6,504 bases of DNA, from assembly GCA_028877195.1 (NCBI GenBank), contig JAPPIL010000150.1, positions 1-6,504 of the forward strand, read 5' to 3'. The position numbers were made by a program, and so were the translations under genes. Positions 1 to 6,360 of the stretch are shown piece after piece (position 1 is the stretch's first letter; every line of letters begins with the position of its first letter). The notes beneath the pieces were generated by a model. That model did no database searches. It saw nothing but the letters and a program-made list of their open reading frames with translations, and was not told the DNA's origin. The stretch is from Pseudomonadota bacterium. GTDB taxonomy: Bacteria > Bdellovibrionota_B > Oligoflexia > Oligoflexales > JAPPIL01.

Positions 1-19
1 AAGCTCACGCCTCTCGTAT

Positions 20-51
20 AAAAAAATAGGCATTACTTATGCAACAAAGCC
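20..51 (-). terminator. Possible intrinsic terminator of the lipoprotein gene
   Basis: On the minus strand, 51-29 can fold as a nine-position stem (three G-C pairs at the base, one U-U mismatch, then A-U and G-U pairs) with a five-base loop, followed by TA and seven T's (26-20). The stem is weak and its 5' arm lies in the last codons of the gene, so efficiency is uncertain. Confidence 0.5.
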
Positions 52-54
52 GGG
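20..54 (-). repeat. Left copy of the 35-nt inverted repeat bounding the gene block
   Basis: The minus-strand reading of 54-20 matches the plus-strand reading of 6271-6305 at 34 of 35 positions; the 29 bases 48-20 are identical. Beyond the A run, positions about 7-19 still resemble the right copy with a two-base length difference in the homopolymer and a few changes. The lipoprotein stop codon (35-33) lies inside it. Read directly from the sequence. Confidence 0.9.
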
Positions 55-1100
55 TCGCCAACCTTTGCCCCCATTACGCGGCCGAGGATATGGGCTGCGA
101 TCACTACAGGGATAGCGAGACCTAATCGGGTTGCCCGCCGTCCTAATCTTGCCACATGCTGCTTACCGCGCTCAACGGTTTGCGCCTTGCTAAAGACACC
201 CCACTTGCTTATTTGGTCGCCTCTGTCATGTATCCACTTGCTTAACCGCGTTATCTTTTTCCCTGTCGCCGACCTTGCTATGCTAATCATCTCATCACCG
301 ACAAATATCGCAGTAGCAAGAAAGATACCGAAGGACGTAAATACCATCGTATGTGAATACTCACTTTCAGCGCTCTGATTCTGAAAAGCAAAGGCTTTGC
401 CGATATTGAGTGCTTCTCGATAGAGTTTAACAGGCGAGAGCAGCCGCCCGATAGCATACCAGCCCGATTTAATCTCCTCCTGCTGCTTGTCGTCAAGTTG
501 TTTAGCTACCTCTGTTTTGTCGAGGATAGCATCTATATCATCAGCATAGAGAACAATTGTTTCAGCAAAGAGCTGATCGTCATTGCCAGCAGGTATATCC
601 TTTGGAGCAACGGTGTAGATCAAAGCATTTAGCGCCCCAAAATTAAGCTTGGCAAGGGTCGATTGCTTGTCATTATCAAAACTACGTTGCCAGATAATTT
701 TAGGCGCATACTTTTCAACAGGGATAGCAGTCGCTAATTCCCCATCTTCAGCGAGAGCCTGCTCAAGATGCGATTTATCATCACTACGCAGCACCGCAGT
801 GTTGGCATTATCCCAGAGCATGAGTTTGCCAGGCCAAGATAAAAGATTGTGCAGGGTGTCTGCTATTTTGTCTTGGCGTTTGCCATTGGTCAGCAGCAGC
901 TCGTTCAACGTTGTTTCCAACTGTGAGTCAAGCTCGATACGCCGTTTGATCGCCTCATCAGATGAACTAGTCAATAATACCAGCTGCCTTGCCACCTTTT
1001 TTTTGCCTGAAATTTCAGTGGCAACAGTTGGTTGATAGACATGCCGCACCAACGGTTTACAGGCAATGATAAATAAAACAAATATCGGTATTGATTTCAT
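33..1100 (-). CDS. Putative lipoprotein/membrane protein of unknown function, divergent from prkA
   Basis: I do not recognise this 355-aa protein. Its N-terminus has a Lys, a hydrophobic stretch (residues 4-13) and an I-I-A-Cys14 lipobox, as in signal peptidase II substrates, so export and lipidation at Cys14 are likely. A long, mostly soluble and helix-prone part follows (about 30-245), including an acidic stretch near 186-212. Hydrophobic segments at about 251-268 and 325-343 could be membrane helices and bracket a basic stretch (about 275-325), which is unusual for a simple lipoprotein. The start is the ATG at 1100-1098, preceded on the minus strand by GAGAAG four bases away; the upstream in-frame sequence gives no better start. 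The last codons (His-Lys-stop) lie inside the terminal repeat at 20-54. It is transcribed away from prkA and could share control with it. Function unknown; the signal peptide and intact length make it a real gene rather than a shadow. Confidence 0.8.
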   Translation of the reverse strand: MKSIPIFVLFIIACKPLVRHVYQPTVATEISGKKKVARQLVLLTSSSDEAIKRRIELDSQLETTLNELLLTNGKRQDKIADTLHNLLSWPGKLMLWDNANTAVLRSDDKSHLEQALAEDGELATAIPVEKYAPKIIWQRSFDNDKQSTLAKLNFGALNALIYTVAPKDIPAGNDDQLFAETIVLYADDIDAILDKTEVAKQLDDKQQEEIKSGWYAIGRLLSPVKLYREALNIGKAFAFQNQSAESEYSHTMVFTSFGIFLATAIFVGDEMISIARSATGKKITRLSKWIHDRGDQISKWGVFSKAQTVERGKQHVARLGRRATRLGLAIPVVIAAHILGRVMGAKVGDPALLHK

Positions 1101-1109
1101 GCTACTTCT

Positions 1110-1133
1110 CTAACATTTCAAAATTAAGTTCAT
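1110..1133 (-). other. Possible seven-codon leader ORF (MNLILKC) upstream of the lipoprotein gene
   Basis: On the minus strand, ATG at 1133-1131 opens a seven-codon frame ending in TAG at 1112-1110, ten bases before the start of the 355-aa gene. A strong purine-rich ribosome binding site, GGGGGAGG (1145-1138), lies four bases upstream of this ATG and is stronger than the GAGAAG before the main gene. The stop overlaps the main gene's own site, so translation of the leader could couple to or interfere with it. This is read directly from sequence; translation is inference. Confidence 0.25.
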
Positions 1134-1177
1134 CTGACCTCCCCCGTTTTACCTCGCCACGAAAACAAAACAGGCTA

Positions 1178-1186
1178 TGGTATAAT
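1178..1186 (+). promoter_or_regulatory. Extended -10 promoter for the prkA operon
   Basis: TGGTATAAT is a full TATAAT hexamer (1181-1186) with the extended TG motif one base upstream. At 17-base spacing the -35 position holds CACGAA (1158-1163), which does not resemble TTGACA, so the promoter would depend on the extended -10 or an activator. Expected start of transcription is about 1192-1194, giving a leader of about 40 bases before the prkA ATG. E. coli yeaGH is under sigma-S; an extended -10 without a good -35 fits such control but does not prove it. Confidence 0.6.
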
Positions 1187-1222
1187 TTTCTATGAGAATC
1201 TCTCTACACACAAGCTAATCAT

Positions 1223-1226
1223 AGGA
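1223..1226 (+). promoter_or_regulatory. Ribosome binding site of prkA
   Basis: AGGA lies six bases before the ATG at 1233, a normal spacing, and supports this start over later Met codons. Confidence 0.7.
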
Positions 1227-1232
1227 TGGAAC

Positions 1233-3299
1233 ATGGATGCGTTAAAGCTTCTTGAGATAGCGTCTTCAGCTGATGATAACAGTGATTATGCCGAATCGTA
1301 TTGGGTTGGGAGTTTTCATGACTTTTTGGATCTTTTAGTAAAAGAGCCAAAAATTGCGCGCACAGCCTTTCAGCGCATCTATGACATGATTATGAGTTAT
1401 GGCACAAAGGTTCACAAAGAGTATAAGAAAAGCATTATCCACTATAATTTTTTCGATGACCCGATCGATCAAGGCAAGGATGCTGTGTTTGGTCTTGATG
1501 TGCATTTGATGAAACTAGTCAATGTCTTCAAGGCTGGTGCGCAACGCTATGGTGCAGAGCGGCGGGTAATTTTGCTGCACGGGCCTGTGGGGTCGTCCAA
1601 ATCAACGATAACTCGCCTACTCAAGAAAGGTTTAGAAGCATACTCGCATACCGAGCAGGGTGCACTTTATTCTTACACTTGGAAAAATCTTGCCGACATC
1701 CTAAAGATGGAAGATGAGATGCCCTGCCCAATCAATGAAGAACCCCTACATCTCGTGCGGAAAGAACAGCGGCAAACCTTATTGAGAAACATCAACGCTG
1801 ATCTTGATCGCCTCCATTCGGTATATGTCGAGGGTGAAAGCTGTCCCGCTTGTCGTTATATTTTCAATAAACTTATGATCCATTATCAAAACGATTGGCG
1901 CAAAGTGATCGACAACCATATCACAGTGCGACGAGTATTATTATCGGAAAAAGATCGGGTGGGCATCGGCACATTTCAACCAAAAGACGAGAAAAATCAA
2001 GACTCTACAGAACTCACAGGCGACATAAACTATCGCAAGATTGCCCAGTATGGCTCGGATTCAGACCCACGTGCTTTCAACTTTGATGGCGAGTTCAACA
2101 TCGCTAATCGGGGCATAATTGAGTTCGTGGAGGTATTGAAACTAGACGTGGCATTCCTTTATGACCTGCTAACTGCGAGCCAAGAGCATAAGATCAAACC
2201 GAAAAAATTTGCCCAGACTGACATCGATGAAATTATCATCGGGCATACTAACGAAGCCGAGTATCGCAAGCTCCAGAAGAATGAGTTTATGGAAGCGCTG
2301 CGTGATCGCACGATTAAGATAGATATTCCCTACATTACCAAGCTCAATGAAGAGATAAAAATCTACGCCAAGGAGTTCAACGCTGATACTGTGCCGCACA
2401 TTCACATTGCTCCTCATACTTGTGAGATGGCGGCGATGTGGGCAGTGCTTACACGGCTGGAAGAACCGAAAAAAGCAAACCTTACGCTGATGCAAAAGCT
2501 AAAGCTTTACAATGGCAAGACGACGCAAAAATTTACCGAAGACAATATCAAGGAACTGCGCAAAGAGGCGGCACGTGAGGCTTTAGATGGTATTAGCCCG
2601 CGTTACATTCAAGATAAAATTTCCAATGCATTGGTCGTCGATAAAGGCAACGGTTGTATCAACCCGTTTATCGTTTTGAATGAGCTAGAGTCAGGGCTGA
2701 AGGAGCATTCCCTAATTAGCAAGGATGATGATCGCAAACGCTATCGTGAACTCCTTGCTGAAGTGAAAAAAGAGTATGAGGATATTGTCAAACATGAGGT
2801 GCAGCGGGCGGTATCGGCTGATGAGTCGGCGATTGCAAAAGTTTGTGCCAACTACATAGATAACCTCAAGGCTTATATCCAAAACGAGAAGGTTAAGAAT
2901 CCATTTACAGGCGCAGACGAAGAGCCTGATGAGCGGCTGATGCGTTCTATTGAGGAAAAAATAGACATAGCAGATAGTCGTAAAGATGATTTTCGGCGTG
3001 AGATTATGAATTACATCGGCGCACTTGCTTTAGAGGGTAGGGCATTTGATTACAAGACCAACGAGCGTTTACATAAGGCATTGGAGTTAAAATTATTTGA
3101 AGACCAAAAAGACACGATCAAGCTAACGACGCTGGTTTCAAACATCGTGGATAAGGAGACGCAAGAAAAAATATCCGTAGTTAAGGGACGATTGATCAAA
3201 AATTACGGTTACTGTGAGATATGTGCCAGTGATGCGCTGAACTTCGTTGCCAGTATCTTTGCCCGTGGTGGTGTTACCAAAGATAAACAGCAGGGTTAA
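1233..3299 (+). CDS. prkA: PrkA family AAA+ serine protein kinase (YeaG homologue)
   Basis: This cytoplasmic protein has an N-terminal PrkA AAA+ domain (about 20-400) and a C-terminal PrkA domain (about 420-680). The Walker A loop is GPVGSSKST (117-125, Lys123). The family block GIGTFQPKD (244-252), the GSDSDPRAFNFDGEFNIANRG stretch (274-294), the following IIEFVEVLK (295-303; Walker B position) and ASQEHKIKPKKF (315-326) are near consensus. The C-terminal part keeps the HIAPHTCEMAAMWAVLTRLE block (391-410) and a final VASIFARG (672-679). E. coli YeaG and B. subtilis PrkA act in stationary-phase, nitrogen-starvation or sporulation responses as serine kinases; B. subtilis PrkA has also been reported to have ATP-dependent protease activity. 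At 688 aa it is longer than E. coli YeaG (about 644). Two CxxC pairs, Cys204/207 and Cys661/664, stand out. First gene of the operon; yeaH begins 15 bases after its stop. Family assignment is secure; kinase versus protease activity is not decidable here. Confidence 0.97.
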   Translation: MDALKLLEIASSADDNSDYAESYWVGSFHDFLDLLVKEPKIARTAFQRIYDMIMSYGTKVHKEYKKSIIHYNFFDDPIDQGKDAVFGLDVHLMKLVNVFKAGAQRYGAERRVILLHGPVGSSKSTITRLLKKGLEAYSHTEQGALYSYTWKNLADILKMEDEMPCPINEEPLHLVRKEQRQTLLRNINADLDRLHSVYVEGESCPACRYIFNKLMIHYQNDWRKVIDNHITVRRVLLSEKDRVGIGTFQPKDEKNQDSTELTGDINYRKIAQYGSDSDPRAFNFDGEFNIANRGIIEFVEVLKLDVAFLYDLLTASQEHKIKPKKFAQTDIDEIIIGHTNEAEYRKLQKNEFMEALRDRTIKIDIPYITKLNEEIKIYAKEFNADTVPHIHIAPHTCEMAAMWAVLTRLEEPKKANLTLMQKLKLYNGKTTQKFTEDNIKELRKEAAREALDGISPRYIQDKISNALVVDKGNGCINPFIVLNELESGLKEHSLISKDDDRKRYRELLAEVKKEYEDIVKHEVQRAVSADESAIAKVCANYIDNLKAYIQNEKVKNPFTGADEEPDERLMRSIEEKIDIADSRKDDFRREIMNYIGALALEGRAFDYKTNERLHKALELKLFEDQKDTIKLTTLVSNIVDKETQEKISVVKGRLIKNYGYCEICASDALNFVASIFARGGVTKDKQQG

Positions 3300-3314
3300 G
3301 GGTGCGGGGGATGC

Positions 3315-4418
3315 ATGCCGATCAAAATGGACTCTGACTTAAGCAGGTTTCATAAGATAGTCAGAGGTAAAGTAAAAAAAGAATTGCGCAAGTTCATCGC
3401 CAACGGTGAACTTCTTGCGCGCAAAGGTGAGAAGACGGTTAAAATTCCTTTGCCAAGAGTTGAGATGCCACGTTTCCAATACGGTGATAACAAAGGTGGT
3501 GTTGGGCAGGGCGATGGTGAGATTGGCGATGAGGTCAAGCAACCGCAACAATCAGAAGAAGAGCAGCAAGCAGGCGATAAGCAGGGCGAGCATGGGCTAG
3601 AAGCCGAGGTAACTATTGAGGAGTTGGCACAACTGCTTGGTGAAGAGCTTGAGTTGCCGAACATCGCAAGCAAGGGCAAGGATACAGTTGAATCATCGCA
3701 GGTACGCTATACGGGCATTCATAAGCAAGGGCCTGAATCTTTGCGCCACTTCAAGCGCACGTTTCGGGAGTCGTTAAAACGCTCGATTATCAGTGGTGTT
3801 TATGATGCCGATGATCCCGTGATTTTACCGATTAAATCTGACATGCGTTATCGTTCATTTCGGCGACTCAAGAATCCAGAGACGAGTGCAGTTATCTTTT
3901 ACATGATGGATGTATCTGGCAGTATGGGTGAACTGCAAAAGAAACTAGTGCGCTTTACTAGTTTTTGGATCGATGCTTGGTTGAACCAGCAATACAAAGG
4001 CATTGAGACTCGCTACATCGTTCATGATGCGGTGGCACAAGAGGTAGACAAGGATAAATTTTATCGCTTACGGGAGGCAGGTGGCACATTGATAAGTTCT
4101 GCGTATATGTTGGCATTAGATATTATGCGCAGTGATTATCCGCATAGCGATTGGAATATCTACATGTTTCATTTTTCCGATGGCGATAACTGGTCGAGCA
4201 ACGATACCAATGCTTGTATCAAGATGATCAATGACGATATTTTGCCGTATGTAAATTTATTTAGTTATGGTCAAGTTGAATCTCGCTATGGGTCAGGGCA
4301 ATTCTTTCGTAATTTAGCTGATGCTTTCCCTGCGCATGAACGGGTAGCGATGGCTAAAATCAAAGACCAAGACGCTATTGTTGGTGCGATCAAGTCTTTT
4401 TTAGGGCGAGGTAAATAG
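3315..4418 (+). CDS. yeaH: DUF444 / VWA-like protein YeaH (YhbH)
   Basis: A DUF444 protein with a von Willebrand A-like fold. The N-terminal part is basic; residues about 55-100 form a Gly/Gln/Glu-rich low-complexity linker typical of the family. The C-terminal domain (about 190-365) has a MIDAS-type metal site: DVSGS (Asp199, Ser201, Ser203), GGT (Thr258) and SDGD (288-291), with FHFSDGDNW highly conserved. At 367 aa it is shorter than E. coli YeaH (about 427). YeaH acts with the PrkA kinase in E. coli nitrogen-starvation responses; its biochemical role is unknown, with a metal-dependent adaptor a reasonable guess. The ATG at 3315 has a G run (3306-3310) four bases upstream and AAGGG (3298-3302) overlapping the prkA stop. 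Met5 at 3327 is a less likely alternative start. The stop TAG shares its last base with the spoVR GTG. Confidence 0.96.
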   Translation: MPIKMDSDLSRFHKIVRGKVKKELRKFIANGELLARKGEKTVKIPLPRVEMPRFQYGDNKGGVGQGDGEIGDEVKQPQQSEEEQQAGDKQGEHGLEAEVTIEELAQLLGEELELPNIASKGKDTVESSQVRYTGIHKQGPESLRHFKRTFRESLKRSIISGVYDADDPVILPIKSDMRYRSFRRLKNPETSAVIFYMMDVSGSMGELQKKLVRFTSFWIDAWLNQQYKGIETRYIVHDAVAQEVDKDKFYRLREAGGTLISSAYMLALDIMRSDYPHSDWNIYMFHFSDGDNWSSNDTNACIKMINDDILPYVNLFSYGQVESRYGSGQFFRNLADAFPAHERVAMAKIKDQDAIVGAIKSFLGRGK

Positions 4419-4420
4419 TG
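4408..4420 (+). promoter_or_regulatory. yeaH stop / spoVR GTG start overlap with ribosome binding site
   Basis: GAGGT (4408-4412) lies five bases before the GTG at 4418, and the yeaH stop TAG (4416-4418) shares its G with that GTG (TAGTG). This fixes a GTG start for spoVR and predicts translational coupling of the two proteins, probably in balanced amounts. Confidence 0.75.
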
Positions 4421-5911
4421 CTTGGTCTTGATACTAGACTTACCGATGAGCTGAACTATTACGTCAAAGAGATAGAGAAAGTCGCACGGCAGTCTGGTTT
4501 AGAGCCATGCACGACGATCTTTGAGTTGGTTGACTATAAGCAACTCAATGAGATAGCGGCTTACATGGGTTTCCCCACCCGCTACCCGCATTGGCGCTTT
4601 GGCATGGAGTATGAAAAACTTGCCAAGAGTTACACCTATGGGTTGGCAATTATTTATGAGATGGTAATCAACAATGACCCTTGCTATGCCTATCTCTTGC
4701 GGGCTAACGACCTTGTTTATCAAAAAACAGTAATCGCACATGTGTTTGCGCATTGCGATTTTTTTATGAAAAATTTTTGGTTCAGCAAGAGCAATCGTAA
4801 AATGCTGAACAATATGGCTAATCATGGCACGGTGGTGCGCTCGTTGATCAATGAATTGGGGCATGATCAAGTGGAGGCGTTTATCGACTGCTGCTTGTCG
4901 GTTGAGAATTTAATCGACATTCATGCGCCGTTTAAGGAGAAGAAAAAATTTGATCGTGAGCATGAAGACATTATCAATACTGATAGACTCAAGTTACAAG
5001 CGAAGTCTTATATGGATGCTTACATCAATCCGCAAGATTATCTCAATGCCCAGCGCAAAATTTTAGAGGCCAAGCAAACGCAAGACTCGGTGCTCAATGC
5101 GGAGACGGACGAGCAGGATGTATTGAACTTCCTGTTGTTACATGCACCGCTGAAGAATTGGGAGTGGCAGATACTGAACATCATTAGGTCGGAGGCATAT
5201 TACTTTGCGCCACAAGCGCAGACTAAAATTCTCAACGAGGGTTGGGCAACCTACTGGCATAGCAAGATTATGACTGACCTTTATCCCTTGTCAGCGGCGG
5301 AGATTGTTGATTATTGCGACCATTATGCTGGTATTGTGGCAAGTTCACCGACCCAGATAAACCCTTACAAGATTGGCATTGAGTTGTTGCGTTACTGTGA
5401 GCAACGTTGGGATAAGGGGAAATTTGGGATTAGCTACTTGGAGTGCGAAGATTTTAGCGAGCGTCAAAACTGGGACAAGCAGGCATTGAAGGGGCGTGAT
5501 AAGTTATTTGAGGTGCGAAGCATTCACAACGACGTTACGTTTATTGATGCTTTTCTTGATGAAGACTTTTGCCATCAGCACAAGATGTTTCTCTATGATT
5601 ATGACCCTGAAAGTAAAGCCTACAAGATCAATACACGTGATTTTAAGGCGATCAAGCGCTCGTTGTTAGACCAATTAACCAATATTGGCAACCCTGTTAT
5701 CGTTGTTAAGGATGGTAACTATAACAATCGTCAGGAACTGTTGCTTCAACATAAGTTTACGGGGCAAGCTCTTCATCATGGCTATACGCTTGAAACATTA
5801 CAGAACCTCTATCGTATGTGGAAACGACCTGTGTTGATTGAGACAGCGGATGATGATGGTAGAAAACGCATTCGCTACGATGGTTCAAGCCACCGAGTTG
5901 AAAAACTATAA
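4418..5911 (+). CDS. spoVR: SpoVR family protein (YcgB homologue)
   Basis: A 497-aa cytoplasmic SpoVR protein; family members are about 470-510 aa. Conserved blocks are in order: YPHWRFGMEYE (56-66), INNDPCYAYL (84-93), VIAHVFAHCDFF (105-116), NRKMLNNMANH (126-136), FIDCCLSVENLIDIH (155-169), NEGWATYWHSKIM (273-285), INPYKIGIEL (314-323) and a final stretch ending PVLIETADDDGRKRIRYDG (471-489). The His-rich blocks look like possible metal or catalytic residues, but no activity is established. In B. subtilis SpoVR affects spore cortex; in Gram-negatives it is a stress or stationary-phase gene linked to PrkA and YeaH. Unlike E. coli, where ycgB is apart from yeaGH, all three genes are contiguous here. 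The start is GTG; translation ends at tandem stops TAATAA (5909-5914). Confidence 0.97.
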   Translation: MLGLDTRLTDELNYYVKEIEKVARQSGLEPCTTIFELVDYKQLNEIAAYMGFPTRYPHWRFGMEYEKLAKSYTYGLAIIYEMVINNDPCYAYLLRANDLVYQKTVIAHVFAHCDFFMKNFWFSKSNRKMLNNMANHGTVVRSLINELGHDQVEAFIDCCLSVENLIDIHAPFKEKKKFDREHEDIINTDRLKLQAKSYMDAYINPQDYLNAQRKILEAKQTQDSVLNAETDEQDVLNFLLLHAPLKNWEWQILNIIRSEAYYFAPQAQTKILNEGWATYWHSKIMTDLYPLSAAEIVDYCDHYAGIVASSPTQINPYKIGIELLRYCEQRWDKGKFGISYLECEDFSERQNWDKQALKGRDKLFEVRSIHNDVTFIDAFLDEDFCHQHKMFLYDYDPESKAYKINTRDFKAIKRSLLDQLTNIGNPVIVVKDGNYNNRQELLLQHKFTGQALHHGYTLETLQNLYRMWKRPVLIETADDDGRKRIRYDGSSHRVEKL

Positions 5912-5933
5912 TAAAGCATGCTACTAACGATGC

Positions 5934-6260
5934 ATGGCAATTCATATTCCAACGTTACTTAAGAGTGCTGCGGTGGCACTAGGCATTGCTAAAGCAGCTC
6001 TGGACAGTAGTAAACAGCATCAAGGCACTTTCAAGAAAGCTGCGAAAAATTTCAAACGTGTCAAGACGTTTTCAAAGTTATCTTATCGCACCTCTCGCTT
6101 TATCTATCAACGCGGCAAACAAAAAGGCATGGCGATTGGTAGGCGTAGCGGGCGAGAGGTAGGGCGAGCAGAGGGGATAGCATCAGAGCGCCAACGCATT
6201 GTTAGCCAACTTAAGAAACACAAAATATCACCACATGTGATTAGCAAGGTTATCGGGTAG
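5934..6260 (+). CDS. Small, strongly basic hypothetical protein following spoVR
   Basis: I do not recognise this 108-aa protein. It has 25 Lys/Arg against only 4 Asp/Glu. Residues about 4-23 form a mildly hydrophobic, Ala/Leu-rich helix; the middle (33-60) is Lys/Arg/aromatic-rich; residues 61-81 carry Gly at short intervals among charged residues (RGKQKG, IGRRSG, VGRAEG), as in extended helical or glycine-zipper-like tails. The basic helices could bind nucleic acid, membrane or an acidic partner. The ATG at 5934 is the first in-frame Met after an in-frame TAA at 5925-5927. No Shine-Dalgarno is visible, so expression may rely on reinitiation after the spoVR stop 22 bases upstream. Placement suggests it is the fourth gene of the operon. 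It ends just before the right-hand terminal repeat. Confidence 0.72.
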   Translation: MAIHIPTLLKSAAVALGIAKAALDSSKQHQGTFKKAAKNFKRVKTFSKLSYRTSRFIYQRGKQKGMAIGRRSGREVGRAEGIASERQRIVSQLKKHKISPHVISKVIG

Positions 6261-6270
6261 TTGGTGTTGC

Positions 6271-6305
6271 CCCGGTTTTGTTGCATAAGTAATGCCTATT
6301 TTTTT
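6271..6305 (+). repeat. Right copy of the 35-nt inverted repeat bounding the gene block
   Basis: Inverted partner of 20-54, with one mismatch (GGTTTTG here against GGCTTTG in the left copy, read outward). It begins 11 bases after the stop of the small basic gene. The T run here is nine long against seven in the left copy, and the next bases (TATGCGAG against TATACGAG) continue the similarity outward. Confidence 0.9.
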
Positions 6306-6307
6306 TT
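6274..6307 (+). terminator. Possible intrinsic terminator of the prkA operon
   Basis: Same hairpin as at the left end but with one G-C pair replaced by a G-U pair (stem 6274-6296), followed by TA and nine T's (6299-6307). It lies 13 bases after the stop of the small basic gene, where an operon end is expected. The long T run favours the call; the weak stem argues against it. Confidence 0.5.
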
Positions 6308-6309
6308 AT

Positions 6310-6339
6310 GCGAGGAGCGTTCCCCTCCTCGCGCTCCTC
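6310..6339 (+). other. GC-rich pair of mutually exclusive hairpins
   Basis: GCGAGGA (6310-6316) pairs perfectly with TCCTCGC (6326-6332), while GAGGAGCG (6312-6319) pairs perfectly with CGCTCCTC (6332-6339). The two stems share the left arm and cannot form together. There is no T run after them, so they are not a classical terminator. They directly follow the T run of the operon terminator and may shield the transcript's 3' end if read-through occurs. Confidence 0.5.
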
Positions 6340-6360
6340 CCCTTCTTGTTCACAAACATA

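Noticed and set aside
649..1035. Plus-strand open frame of 128 codons across the lipoprotein gene
   Set aside because: It lies wholly inside the 355-aa minus-strand gene, which has a coherent signal peptide and full length; the product is Ser/Leu/Cys-rich as expected for an antisense shadow.
3311..3313. ATG at 3311 as the yeaH start
   Set aside because: It is in a different frame from YeaH; the in-frame ATG at 3315 follows the G-rich ribosome site directly.
3350..3679. Minus-strand open frame rich in Ser, Pro and Cys
   Set aside because: It is the antisense of the Gly/Gln/Glu-rich low-complexity linker of YeaH; the composition is fully explained by that.
4499..4870. Minus-strand 123-codon open frame within spoVR
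   Set aside because: It overlaps highly conserved SpoVR blocks in the sense frame, so it is a shadow.
1233..5911. A new kinase-based defence or toxin system
   Set aside because: The three core genes match the known PrkA, DUF444 and SpoVR families closely and in their usual order, so this is the known stress operon rather than a new system.
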